From: Rhyacichthys aspro
Lineage: Eukaryota; Chordata; Actinopteri; Gobiiformes; Rhyacichthyidae
DNA: 64,000 nucleotides
Direction of reading: 5' to 3'
Assembly (NCBI GenBank): GCA_036850595.1
Contig: CM072155.1
Coordinates: forward strand, 9,674,256 to 9,738,255
Shown here: positions 10,741 to 23,312 of the stretch, piece by piece
Layout of the letters: each line of letters begins with the position of its first letter
Position numbering within the stretch: position 1 is the first letter of the stretch
Program-made: the position numbers and the translations under genes
The notes under the pieces: generated by a model
The model's database searches: none
What the model saw: the letters and a program-made list of their open reading frames with translations, nothing else
Told to the model about the DNA's origin: nothing

Positions 10741-12124
10741 ACTAAAATTTATAAATAATAAATAAATTAATTAAATGTTTACATTAAATTTTAACGTATT
10801 TATACAAAATTGATTATTTTAAAAATGAAAAGCCTAACTTACAGCAAGCACATAAATTATTTTAACTATAATTGGCCACGGAGAAACAAACCTAACCTAC
10901 AGAGTTAACAAACATTTACATGGCTACTTTGGAGTCAAATACAGCTCAATTTCATAGACATACAGAGTAATTTTAGATTAACTGAGGTTCAAAAACAAAA
11001 TTGTAACAAGAGGCAATGACAGCGTTAAAACATTATACCAATTAGGATACTAACAAAGCCCCTTGGACAAACACTTTGACATGTAGGTCATCATTAAAAG
11101 CATCCCTTAAATTAACAAAAGTCTAACAATTATTTAAATAATCCTATTAATGTTCACCACTAAGGCAAACACACTATTCAACTAAACAACTAAACTACAA
11201 ATAAGAAACTGCAACAGAATTTCAAAAGCTTAGTTCATTATCACACAAACCAAGAAAGTAAAAAAATAAATAAAGCATATGGCAGCAACCGAAGCGGCAT
11301 ATGAGGTGACAGTGTTGACGTGTTCAAAGAAAGACAGATCACAGAAGTAAAGAGGGCTGTGATATACTGAGAGAGTTATGCATAAACATGGTGTCGTCAC
11401 AACTAGGTCAACACATGCCGTAAATAACTTCTCGCACTCAGGTTCAATCTCCTGCACTGTCTTTGTGATGTGTCTCTGTGATGTTCTCATTGTCACCTGC
11501 CTTCGAAGCTGTCAATCACTGAGGTACTGTTACAAGACGGTTTAAATAAAGCTTTGTGACAGATGAACGGATCAGCCTGTAGCAAACAGCCAACGTTTGT
11601 ACAGTGCAACTCAATACAGATCATTTGCCAGCTGCTGTTGTGTTTGGAAAAGTAAATGTAAAGCTTTTAAAGTCTGACTGATGACGTCTTTTAATCTTTT
11701 TCAACATTCACAAAGCTGAGATGAAGTCAAATTACATAAAAACTTGTTGAATGTGCCATTTTCCACCTCTTTTACCTCCTCATTCATGGAGAAAAAGTGC
11801 AATACCAATCTCCAAATATGTGTTTTAATATCTGTCAGTGAGAACAAAATGTGCCACACACATCTCCCTCTGCCGGGCCGGACACAGGCGAGCACCGAAC
11901 CCTGAACTGATTATAATAAAGACTTGAGGGGAATATTAATCACTGCTCTGGTTAAGGCTGCAGTGACAAATTCATGGCCAGCAGAGGGAGCACTTAGACC
12001 AGAATAAGCCCAGACAGAGCCCTCTTCTCAGCTGAAAAAGTCACATGGGATGGTAAAATGACAAAATAAGCAGTAAATTTGTTGATCAATTAGATCTCAC
12101 TTGACACTTTTGAATTACAATCTT

Positions 12125-12235
12125 GAAAATATTGAGTAAGAAAGTCTGGTCACAGTCTTGAAAGCAGTCTTAAAATCATATTTAAACTCTTATACTTGGT
12201 TTTGTCTTGGATATAAATGACTCAGATTTTTGAAT
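12125..12235. repeat. GTCTTG-rich repeat fragment
   Basis: The fragment includes GTCTGGTCACAGTCTTGAAA and TTGGTTTTGTCTTGGAT, resembling part of the copy at 1.4-1.96 kb but heavily decayed. Confidence 0.45.
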
Positions 12236-13159
12236 GAAGACTGGTCATATCATTTCAATGATTCAATAACAAAATCTCTCCAACTCTGCCTCTATATATG
12301 CCCGGTATATGACATAAATCAGAACTAGTTAACTTTTTTATTTCTCCTATGATGTTGTATTGACAGGATGAAAATGGATAAGTTTGGCCCCCTTCAGACT
12401 TAAAATGAAGACAAAGTGATCAAATGTAATGAGGACAGCCTTATGTCTCTCAGCTGGTGTGTCTAGGGAGAGGGAAGTCTGGCCATCTCTGCTTAAACTA
12501 AGAGGAAGACATCAGGTTTTTACTCCAAACACTGATAAGAACAATGGGACAACAATAAGAAGCACGTCTACTTTCAAAAAAAAAGTGAGAACAGTTCGAA
12601 TGCAGACCCAGGAAGACACAGTGAGTCGAAGTGGCCTTGTGTGAAAAGACAGGTTGAAATGCATGTCAATGTCTGATTCAATGTCTCTGACAAGGACCAC
12701 ATTGTAATGGCTGGGCTTTAACATTCACCTGCCTTTATGCATTTACTGTTTCCCTCATAAACACCTTCAGAGTGATATATACGCCCAGGACTCACAGCTT
12801 TGACTGAAGGTTTCCCTGTTGGGTTGTTAACAGCGCCCCTTCACTCAACACCTTTATGATGTGGCAACACCAGAGCACAATTTACGGCCCGTTGTTCTTC
12901 TGCTTGGATCCTGTGTGCATTAGATGTTGGCAGTAGACTCTCATTCAGTTCTGTTTAAGCCTGTTAAAATCATTCTCTTATATCTGCAGTCTGTACTTTT
13001 TGGCAGCATCAGGTGGTGACATTGCAGATTCCAAACCTCACAATCCTCTTTTCTACAAACGGTGAGCATTTATTATAGTCGTGCAGGGACATACTGTGAT
13101 GTAGGAACAAACTCTGTAGAAATAAGTCAGATCACAAGTTTGTATCAGAGATTTAAGAT

Positions 13160-13520
13160 GCATTTAAACCAGCCCCGTTTGGTCCATTTTAATCGAACTC
13201 TAGTTTACTTCCTCTAAAACTCTGGTTCATTTGTGAAGGTGTGATTGTCCAGTCAGACTCGGGATCAAACAGGTGAACTCCGGCTAAAAACACAGATCTC
13301 AGTTTACTTCTCAGGTTGCTTCCCATTTATCTGGTGTGTCTCAATAGAGGTGAGAAGAAAAGTGAACGAAAACACTGAACCAAAGGCAGCAAATAAACCA
13401 AATAAAAACTCATAAAACACAAAACAAAACACGCCTAATGTGAAATTGTGGAAAGGGTTAGGTCTTTTTCTTTTTTTAAGAATTAGTCTGGTCTCAAATG
13501 GACAAATGGACACAGTTGGA
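13160..13520. repeat. degenerate interspersed repeat
   Basis: CCCGTTTGGTCCATTTTAAT, CGAACTCTAGTTTACTTCC and CTCTGGTTCATTTGTG resemble a recurrent fish non-autonomous DNA-transposon type. The boundaries are poorly defined. Confidence 0.35.
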
Positions 13521-14174
13521 TAGACAACCATCAGAATTCAAGGGCATACACAGAAAAGCTGCCTCGGGATTGTCGCAAATGAAAAAAAATCATACAACCA
13601 ACCAGAGAAAACCTGCCCCGTTATGAGATAAACGGTCAGTTAGGATTGAACTCGGTTGAAGCCACGTTTTGTAGGACTAAGTGCATGGGTCTGACTGGCC
13701 AGGCTGTGGAAAAATGACTGAAAAAGGAGATCAGCTGTTAATAAAGTGTCTGTAAACTTTGCCAAAAACAAGAAACATTTCAAAGTTAACAGTGGATTAT
13801 GGACACTATTGGATTTGTCTAGTAAACTTAATACCTTGGTAATTATTGACAAAAGTCTAAATGATAATAAATGAACACTTAGATTGGAGCGGACTTAAGA
13901 CCAATAGCGAGGTATCTTCTTAGTCTTCTCTTTCTTGTCATGACTCTCCTGTAATTATTGATGTAGCTTTCCCAACAGGTGAGGGGTATTACTGCTTCAT
14001 TCAGTAGGTTTGGTTTGTTTGACAGACAGCAGTATAAAAGAGAAAAGAAATGAAACTGCATCAATAACACAACTTTGATTTCAAACAGAAACAAGTCTCT
14101 TCATAAAGCTCATAATTGCACTAAGCTTTCATGCAGGATTGTGGTCAAAAGGAAAAAGAACTTTCTTCCAGCAG

Positions 14175-14225
14175 TGCTCAGTTTGTCCGCTCTGGGCAGA
14201 AGAAACAGCAAGTAATGGGACGGCC
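14175..14225 (+). repeat. TTTGTCCxCTCTGGGCA dispersed repeat, copy 1
   Basis: CAGTTTGTCCGCTCTGGGCA followed by AAACAGCAAGTAATGGGACG matches the two copies in mybpc introns. Confidence 0.5.
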
Positions 14226-17164
14226 ACTGGGTTATATGGAGCATTAAATATCTCATACAGAGCAAACAGTGTTATTTTGATGCCGATTTCATTCAACTTT
14301 AAACATCCAAGTTGTACTTTAAGGCTGATGAGAAGACGACTTTCTCTTTAAACATATATTTTACATGAACATATCAACTTTGCCTTAAATCTGGGAGATA
14401 GGACTGGTCTAAGAAGAGATGAAGAGCAAATCAAAGAGAAGACTAAGCCGGAGTTTTTGTGCCAAATGTGATTGATGTGCTGTATTTCTCTATGCTTATT
14501 TCTGGCTGAGGAGTTGTGCTGACACGCAATAAAACCTCTGTGGAAACAAGTAAGAGACATCCATCATTTTAAACTTAAATATTTCTCTATCAAAGAGTTT
14601 CCAATCCAGCGTGAATCCTTCAAAGTTTTAAAAGTCAAGGATTTATCGCAGCATCCGACCTGTTTAATGACGCCGTGTCCCAGACGAGGTGAAAAACATA
14701 AAAACCAACCGTATGCTCAGACCATGCTCCACAATCACTGTAAGGACATAGACATTAAAACATACAGCCGTCTCAAACCATCACTGTTATGGCCGTTAGG
14801 TGTGTGTTTATTTACTGTGAAAGTCATGCTCCATGTGCCTCAGTAAAAGGTACTAAGGTGACTTATGTTGTTTCCCGACTGCTCTATTCTTCTACAAAGG
14901 CACAAAAGTAGCTTCCATGCGTTTCTAGGTGTCACCAACAAACCGTATGCAATGATGAATGACTCCTAATATCACATTGTAGTAGATTTAACACCTTACA
15001 CGTAAAACATAACGACTTTTAATTATCACACATCTGGTTTTCCATAAAGGTAAAAAACATAAAATAAAGATGGCTCATTACTTTTATTCTAATCAATAAA
15101 TATTAACTTCGAAAGAATAACTTAGAATAGGGTGGTACTTAGTGTAAAGATCTTTTTCCAGTCACCTCACTCATTTAAAAAATCCCATTCACTAGAGGAA
15201 AGAGGAGTAAAAAACAAGGAGTTAAGATTGTTAAAATGAAAAAAGCCCTTTGTGAACAGAGGAGGTGGACTGAGACACAATCTGACTTCTATTTACAACA
15301 GTGTGTTAAAACCAAAACATGTCTCTTTAGAAGGACGTAAACACCTGAAGGGAGTAGTAAATAATAATAATGACTCTGACACTGCCCATTTAACTCTTAA
15401 TGTCACTGAAACCAGACTTTAGCTTTCATCAGCTCTTGTCCAATCACAGCAGAGGTTTAGGTTCAGGTTTAACCCCTCCATCTAAGGGATATAAACTCAG
15501 CTTTCTTATCAGTCAAACTTAGAATTGACAGATTGTGATTCCAGACCTCACAGTATTTCTTTCTACAGTCGGTGGGACCTATGGAAGCTCTGTCTATAAA
15601 AAGACACATTTGAAGAGACATTTGAAACAGTGGACACAGTCAAATCAAATCTGTGACCACTTTTAACTTATCTTTTATTGTTGTGTCTCTTGTGTTTTTT
15701 TTTTGTATTTTTGTCTATTCAATGTGTGTTATTTTATGTTACCTGTCCGGCGACTGCTGATGAAAATGAGCAATTCTGCATTTGTAACAGATGTTCATTC
15801 AGATAGACTGTCCCTTTAAATTAAAAAAAAAAAAAGACAGTGAAAATATGTCAAATGATGATTTCAGTTTGAAAATCCAGAAGCAAAATCACTTCACTTA
15901 GTTCATAAATATCCTAATCCTTCATGCAAAAAAGAAACGTAAGCTCAGTCTGTTATTTCCACGGAAATCTTAACTGAAAACCTGGAGGAGATTGGGAAAA
16001 GCACCTCACTTACTATCACCAGGTCATTTTATTCATTATGTTTGTGAGGATTCTCAGTCATCCAGGTCAGAATCCAATAAAAGGCTACAAAGAAGGCATT
16101 ATAGTCCAGGTTTGATGAAGTCTCTTGGATGAGTGATGGACCTCTTCTACTCTTAAACCCTTCTTTGTTTCCTCAAACATTTACAAATTAAGGGCAAAAG
16201 GACCTTAAACATCACTGGTCCAAACCAACTGTGGTTCAGTGGAAATCACACAGCTTCGAGAAGAACAAAATGGATTTCTGAGAGTTTGTAATATCTCAAA
16301 TCTTACAAGAATCCAGCTGAACTTTGTCCTCTCTTGTAAAAACAGGAAGTTCTTCTTAGGAGTTCTACAGAGCTTTTCAAAATGCAACACAAATGATTAT
16401 TTTGAGGCAATTCTACACGGTTCATAACAAAATTTTGCCTCATTTATTCCTGTTTGTTCCATTATTTTACACTGACTGACCCTGTTACCTTTAGTGAACT
16501 CTCATTTGTCAGAGAGTAATCCCATTGTTTCCATTGTGTGTTATTGTTTGTGTGAGTATGTATCTGTCCCAGGTGCAGTTTAAAGGCGGAGCAGTGGTAT
16601 TGGGAGCATATGGCGACTGAGGCATGTGATTCCCTGGAGCGCTGCCTCTGAAACTGCACAACCCTTTACACTATGCACACCTCTTACTGGGACGGCCCAT
16701 TACTCTCTGTCACTATCCTAAACAACGGTGTCACCTTACTATTCTTAGTCAAATGTGAGGCATACGTATGTAGAAAGGCCACTTCCAAGTTTGAAGGAAG
16801 ACACTGTCACATCGGAGAAACGTTAAAATAGAGCAGTGTGAGAAATGAAGAGTGAACTGGACAGTGAAAAGTAAAACGCAGCCTTATTTTATAGGATTTA
16901 GAAGACGTTTGGATGCTTTCTTGGTTCACTTGGTTGGATTGAAATGTAATGAACCAAAAGCATGAAACTGGAAGAGATTGAGAAGACATGGGGCTAAACA
17001 CAGGTGACTAAAGAAACTGCAAAAAGCAGAAAGAGTGGGGTACGATAAAATAAATATGCAGAGGCAGTACATTGATAACATGCCCGATGAGTGTGTTGTG
17101 TTCATTCCTATCCTCTATCAATCTAATTGGTTTAAGACTTTAGCTGTACAATCTCTGCTTATAC

Positions 17165-17290
17165 CTAGTGAGTCTCAGCTCTCGGTCTCAGCTTCTTCTC
17201 AGACTTAAATTAATGTTTCCTTGGTCTCGATCACAGATATAGAAAACTTTTGTGACTGACCAAGACCACAGCTGCTTTACTTGTCTCCGT
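17165..17290. repeat. GTCTTG/GTCTC-rich repeat fragment
   Basis: The segment carries GAGTCTCAGCTCTCGGTCTC, CCTTGGTCTCGATC and GACCAAGACCACAG. It is related to the family at 1.4 kb and decayed. Confidence 0.4.
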
Positions 17291-17344
17291 TATTCTTGTA
17301 ATTGGATAAAAACTTTCCCTCATTCATCTTTTACCCCTTAGTTC

Positions 17345-18005
17345 TGTCAGAGGAGCCTATCCCAGCAGCACCAGTTAGTCTCTAGGCTGACACTTAGGTT
17401 GCATTCACACTTGCTGTGTTTGGTGCTCTTCAAACGGACTCTGGTGCTGTTGATTTGTTAGCACGGTTCACTTGGATGAATGTGAATGCTGCATACGAAG
17501 ATTAGCGTGCACCAAACATGTGTAGTTTAATTGAAATATGAATGGCAAGCGGACTACAGACGAGCCCAAACAGGAAGAGTGTCATAAATTGCAGACAAAA
17601 ATGTAATGTTTAGTTTTCTGAAAGCGGGAAAAAAAACAAACCAAAACAGTATTATCCAACTAAAAAAATGAGCAGAAGACAAACATAAAGCACAGAGGGA
17701 AGTAAAACACAATGATAAAATGCCATATTAGCATTTGGGCAAACAGCACCATCAGTGTGTTTCTTAAAAAAGGCATCTTTCTTGTGTTTAGTCCGGATTT
17801 GAAAATGCCAGCTGTGGACTGTGGCTTTTTGCTGATGGATTGAGCTAAATGGATCGTTTCCTGTTTTGGTGCAAACTAATGAAGCGGCCCACAAGTGTGA
17901 CACAGACAGATAACCATTCACTCTCACATTCATCCACTAGGGGCAATGTAGAGTCACCTATTCACCTGAACATGCACGTCTTTGGACTGTGACAGGAAAC
18001 CGGAG
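17345..18005. repeat. same teleost repeat, split by a 0.5-kb insertion
   Basis: The left part (17,345-17,397) has GGAGCCTATCCCAGCAGC and GGCTGACACTTA. The right part (17,903-18,005) resumes with CAGACAGATAACCATTCACT, ACTAGGGGCAATGTAGAGTC and TGCACGTCTTTGGACTGTG. The two halves join in the expected order when the middle is removed. Confidence 0.6.
17398..17902. mobile_element. insertion inside the teleost repeat
   Basis: This roughly 0.5-kb segment interrupts the surrounding repeat. Both ends carry CACACTTG in opposite orientation (ATTCACACTTGC near the left, ACAAGTGTGA at the right), consistent with imperfect terminal inverted repeats. It has no coding potential I trust. Its superfamily is undetermined. 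Confidence 0.45.
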
Positions 18006-21000
18006 AGAATCATCAATGATTGAACCCATTGTATATTAATCACAAATAAGCATAACTCTAACTAACCCTTCTAAATCCTAAACTAAAAGTAAACCCTTCC
18101 TGAGTTTGGACTTGGTTTAAGACTGCTTAGATTTTATAACTATTACCTGCTTTCTCAATTTATCACACACTGATCTTTGTCTCAATCCCTAAAAGTATCC
18201 ATCTTGTCCAGTGCAGTCTGTTCTGGGTCAGTGTGGTCTCAATAAAAATGTACACTTGAACCTGTCTGACACAGAGAGGGTAAAGGGGTGTCTCTTTTAT
18301 AGCCACCTAACACTTAATATAACAGAATGGGGATAAAAGTATTTGGTTTTTACCCCTTGATTAGGATCAGCCAAAACATAGTAATACTTGGCCCTGACTG
18401 AAACTGGCCTACCTGTCTTTAGCAGGAGACAATTAGGACTATATATTTTACTTTTTCCCTTCAGACACAGTGTCCTTTTGCTCGGCATCATGGGAACATC
18501 CAGAGAAACCAGCCAAGGCCTTAGAAAAATTACTTTCTGAACTCTGGGGATAAGTTTCCAAATATTTAAAGGTCACTTGAAAAGAGGAAAGTGTGCACAC
18601 CGCTGGCCTAATTAGGTTTTTCATTGTCCTTTTAGAAACTACTCTTAAAGGAAAGAATTAGGTTCTTCCTTTTTTCTTTCGACCAAGGGAGTTTTAGCAC
18701 TCCTCAAATCAAACATTGTGTTACTATAATGTGGTTTATATCAAGCACTGATGCAAGAGGTAAAGTGTAAGATATCATATGAAACACAGTAAAGGAACTG
18801 GACCTTTTACATCAGCCTTTCCTTTAAGAAAATTTATACAAATGCCGAGGTCCAAAAAAAAAAAGAAAAAAAAAAAGAAGCCTGTCAGGGGATTTTAACT
18901 GGTGAATAAATGTGCCTATAGCAAAGTGCACTTTAGAATGCCAAGACATAATGCAATATAGCACATCAATAGGATTTATCTGTTAAAGCCACAGTAAATC
19001 TAAAGAAAATACCTTATACTAACTTGTACTTGGAGAAGAAAAGGACAGCCACAAAACCTTTTCAAGAAATAATTGAAATGTAAAATAGCAGTATCAGGAT
19101 CAGTGGATATCAAGTGGGCTAAGCCCCTCCTGTGTTTTAGGCCATAGGTTTGGTAAAATTTGTGTCTATGTTTTTGTTTATACATATATATTTTGGATGA
19201 TTTTACAAGCTAGTGTTTGTAGTTTTTATGGCACTAATGTTTCAAAAACACCACAAAAAAGGAAAAAGTTTTTTTTTTTTTTACAGCCCAAGTGCAGTGT
19301 GACCTCAGCACCAACCAGCTTCCTAATTTGGTGATTGACAGGTATGAAGGCCCGCCCTTTTGTATATATATAGTATATATACTATTAGGACTAAATCTAT
19401 TCAGCCCAGAGGCTAGAAATTTGAACAAAATACACTGGGATTCACTGTACTTTTGAGACTGTTGAGGAGAAAAGACAGAAACAACAGGATATTATCATAA
19501 AAATAATTAAGCGTTATTATTATCTGTTGCATTTAGCGTTAGCAAGATAGCATCAGAAAAGTCATCACTAAGAGTTTCACTTGAAATCATAAAGTCAGTC
19601 TGATCACCATCAACATCTCCACCAGAAGACTGTATTTGATGAAGCTGAAGCATATAGTCAACCAATCACAACCCTCCAATCATCGTTCAGCAGTGACAGT
19701 CTTTCTGTCATCGCACCTTCCTCCGCCCCATCACCTTCCTCAGCTTCAACACATCACTCCTCAGCCTCCTCTCTCTCAACAACACCAGCAGCATCTAGGC
19801 TCCGGGGAAAATCTACTCCAAAAATCTACTCTCCTCCTTCTTCATGTGTTGCACAATGTCCCTTCCTTAGCCAGGGTCTAAGCGCCAAAGTTTTCTATTA
19901 ATAATTATTTAATCCCATTCATTTGTGTGCTCTCTTCTTTGATTTTCTCCTGAAGTTATCTATGTAAATTGTCAGCTGGTTTGACTCTGTAATCTGGTTC
20001 TGTTTTTTTGAATACACTGGAAAAATACTGATGGCCAGACAAATGCACTGATTATCTTCTTTGTACATGATAAAATAGCGCTTACAACTATGCTCTGGTT
20101 TATTTTGTAGAACATGGGGATTTTAAGCTTATGTTGATGAGAGGTTTTGGTAAAAATGTCATTCTCAAATAAAAATAAGAAGAAACAGCAGATCGTGAAT
20201 CCCAAACTGTGTCGTGGGAATAAGTGGAGAGGACCTGCTTCAGTCGGATTAACGTGTTCCTACTGAGGCTTAACAAATGCAAGTGTTAAATGTCTCCGGT
20301 GTCACGCTCCACAGTGCATCAACTATAGGACATACAGCACAAGTCGTGTATAATACAGACCTATGTACTCCTCTCACATTGGAAAAGCTTAGTCTGTTCA
20401 TTGGTATAACTTTGTCTGGAGCCAAAAAAGTATATTCACATTTGTAAACAAACAAAACCTTTGCAAACCTTTTCTCTAACTCTAACGTAACTTACAATGT
20501 TGAAAGTGGTACTGTATCGATTATAGCGTCTTTTGTATCTTTAAATAATGATGCCGAATTTGCATTACATCGTGGAAATTGGTCGATTCCATTCAATGAC
20601 TTTGCTGAAGGATATTACCCAAGATCCCTTTTGCTGTGACTTTTTGTACGGATGAGGCTTTCGCTTTTAAGCAACAAAAGCACAACGAGTGAAAATCAGT
20701 CACGGGCAAAAATGGAAAACATGTTAAACATATTAAAAGCTAAATCAGTAAAGAAAATTAAATGAATAAACCTGTTGCTGCGGTAACAACACTGTGTAAA
20801 TGTTGTCTTTCTGTGAGCTCAATTTCTCCAACTATCTGCTGTTGTCTGATAAAAAAAACCACACTAAAAAACATCACTACAAAATACACTATTGTGCTTG
20901 TTTTTCTGTTTGGACTTGTTCTGATCATAGTATAGGTTCCTGAAAAGAGTGATGTTTACAGGCCTGTCCTAATTATTCAACTTTACAGCTTTAGACCCTT

Positions 21001-22092
21001 GTGCACTTCACGCACTTTGATAAAATGCACACTTTGAGGAAGTTCTTAGGGAGCAGTGCGAGTATTGGGACAAGGTTGGTAGAGATGGATGCTAAACAAA
21101 TGCTAATGGCTAACCTTTCTTTGCAACAAAAACTTCACTCCATTCCTCTTCTGTTTTCTCTCTTTTTCTAAAAACCCTTAACTTAAAACTCACTGACGCT
21201 TGCTGCTTTTGCCCATTGTTGAACTGTAGTCGTTGACACACCTGCCATACACCTGTCGTACCTGAGTAAAGTCACACAGTGTTGAGTCTTAAAAGAGGTT
21301 AGTGAGTCATTTGTCAGTGATTTACGTCGACCTGGGCAAACATGGGCCGCTTTAACAGAGAGGTTCAGAGTTTCGACGTGAAAAGAGTACCACACTTTTA
21401 TATTATATACACTTTTACGAGGTCTTACATAATTAATGACAAAAGTATCCCAGTATATCACCACAGATTTGTTAAACCCGATGCTTCACGTCTCCGTAAC
21501 ATAGACTCAATATAAATCTAAGCCGACCTTTTATGTCCTATTCTCACAGCTCTCTATAATCCTCTTTCTCCGGGGAGTTTTGTTCTCCTTGAAAATCTAA
21601 ATCTCGAGTTGCACTTGCATTAAACAGCTTTTTTCAATCCCAACGTCTGTTTTGACTAAGTTCTTTGTCTCGAATAAAAGCCAAGGTTATGGCAATTTGG
21701 AAACGAATGAGGAAACGAGAGCAGAATTCAAAGAAGGGATCTGAGTGTATTATGAAAGTAACGGAGCATAAGCAGCTGTTTCTATGCATCATTCACACAT
21801 TTAGGATGTTTCTCACTGCAAGTTCATCTTTTTTATGTAATGTTTCATGTCTTGGCGTTAAAAAGTAAAACAAACTGTAATGGAGCCTGAGTTGAAGTCA
21901 AGAGGCAAAAGAACTCAAAAAGTGCAATGGGACTGAATGAAAACCCCAAATGTGATATTGTCCTTATTGTAAATCATATTGTGTCATGAATAAATAGATT
22001 CCCACCCACAGTCTTCACATTTTTATGATTGGATGAAAAACTACAGCCAATTGGCCACTCTCATTGTCGCAGCTTTACCATGTCTTGGTTAA

Positions 22093-22996
22093 AAGGTCCT
22101 ATATTATACTATTTTGAACATTATACAGTGTATTTTGGATACATTTAGGTTACCAGATCACGTTTTGCAACATGAAACACACAATAATGATCTTATATAA
22201 GCGGTTTGAATGAGCTCTCATCATGAGTCCAAAGTGAGCGGTCTGATTTGGCGCTGTCACTTTAAGGCTCAGCTCTTCCGTGTTGGCTCCGCCCACTCAT
22301 GACGTCACGCTAGAGCTAACGCTGTGCTGGAAACAGACTGAAGTAAACACAGTACATCGTAGTGATAACTTTTTCAGCAATAGCTTTGAGAGTAACTGAG
22401 CCATATATCTTCAACCCAGAGTCTGATTCTGAGTTTGAAGAACATGAGCAAACACAAAGACCTCGAAGGCTTCTACAAGACGTTTCTGCTTGGTAAATGA
22501 GAAACTATTTATTGTGTATGTTTCTATGGTGTAGCCCGTAGCCTAGCGCGTGTTAACTGCTTCTGTTTATAGGTGCACATGTGGAAATGGCCGTACAATG
22601 CCTACTGAAGTTGAGAATGTATGCTGCCTGGAGACTCCTAAGGTAGCTGGTGTGCAGTGTATTGAAAGTAAAGTAAAAGTATTGACGGTAAGTAAGCTAA
22701 CACAGTAGCAGCGATGCTTCTCTGTGTCTGAGCTGCAGAGCACCACTTGTTGACAGTGCAGGAGAGAGGGGCTGGAGGAGTGTGGAGGAGCACTTCCTGG
22801 AGAGGAGTGGTTTATTTCACATATTGACGTCATTGCGTGAAACAGCTCGTTGAAAGGACTGTAGCTCAAACTAAATAAATTACTTAAACATGCGCGAATG
22901 AAACAAAACACAACTTTGGGTATGTGTTTGAGGTAGAAACAACGTTATAACATGGTTAAAAGCTCAGAAAAGTCAATTTAGCATAATATGGGACCT
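22093..22996. mobile_element. TTAA-flanked DNA transposon carrying a P2X7-like module
   Basis: A 904-bp segment is bounded on both sides by TTAA (22,089-22,092 and 22,997-23,000). It has inverted termini: AAGGTCCTATATTATAC on the left and, reverse-complemented, AGGTCCCATATTATGC on the right. A TTAA target site is characteristic of piggyBac and Kolobok elements. No transposase is recognisable, so it is non-autonomous or decayed. Inside lies the two-exon cysteine-rich coding module listed separately. Confidence 0.7.
22392..22687 (+). pseudogene. P2X7 C-terminal (ballast)-like module, two exons, inside mobile element
   Basis: Exon a (to 22,492) reads VTEPYIFNPESDSEFEEHE and then RPRRLLQDVSAW, the last codon split by a gtaaat donor. 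Exon b (22,573-22,687, acceptor tgtttatag) reads CTCGNGRTMPTEVENVCC and continues open to a gtaagtaag donor. The joined WCxCGxxxxMPTxxExxCC pattern is the one seen in the cysteine-rich cytoplasmic domain of P2X7 and the many P2X7-like domain genes of fish. The intron is 80 bp and the frame is intact across it, but no start codon or channel domain is present. It is best read as a captured or relic module rather than a P2X receptor gene. Confidence 0.55.
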
Positions 22997-23164
22997 TTAA
23001 TCAATCTGAAGACTCATTTCTAGTTTATATTGTATTATTCCTTTCCTGCCCACTTTACTAAAATTAGTTTTTAGTCACCAGCTGCACCTGTAACACTTAG
23101 TTGTGTATGATCACAATTGCTTTAATATTTTCTTGAAGATTTGAAGTTATAACGTAATAGTGAT

Positions 23165-23312
23165 TATGTTGTGTATGTTTAATGTTCAGTCTGTCCTGCT
23201 GCTCATGTTGACCAGGACATCCTTGAAAAACAGTGTTAATCTCAATGGATCTTTTCCCGGATTAAAAAAAAAGGTTAATAAATAAATAAATAAATAAAAA
23301 CATAAAATAAAT
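23165..23312 (+). mobile_element. LINE 3' tail with AATA microsatellite
   Basis: GTCTGTCCTGCTGCTCATGT, CCTTGAAAAACAGTGTTAATC, TCAATGGATCTTTTCCCGG and then an AATAAATAAATA run (23,276-23,300) match the widely dispersed 3' end of a fish non-LTR retrotransposon. The body of the element is missing (5' truncated). Confidence 0.6.

Noticed and set aside
19636..19881. 81-codon His/Pro/Gln-rich frame
   Set aside because: Low-complexity CT- and CA-rich sequence explains its composition, and there is no splice or homology support.
22567..22911. 114-codon minus-strand frame
   Set aside because: It is antisense to the P2X7-like module and the rest of the TTAA element, with no support of its own.
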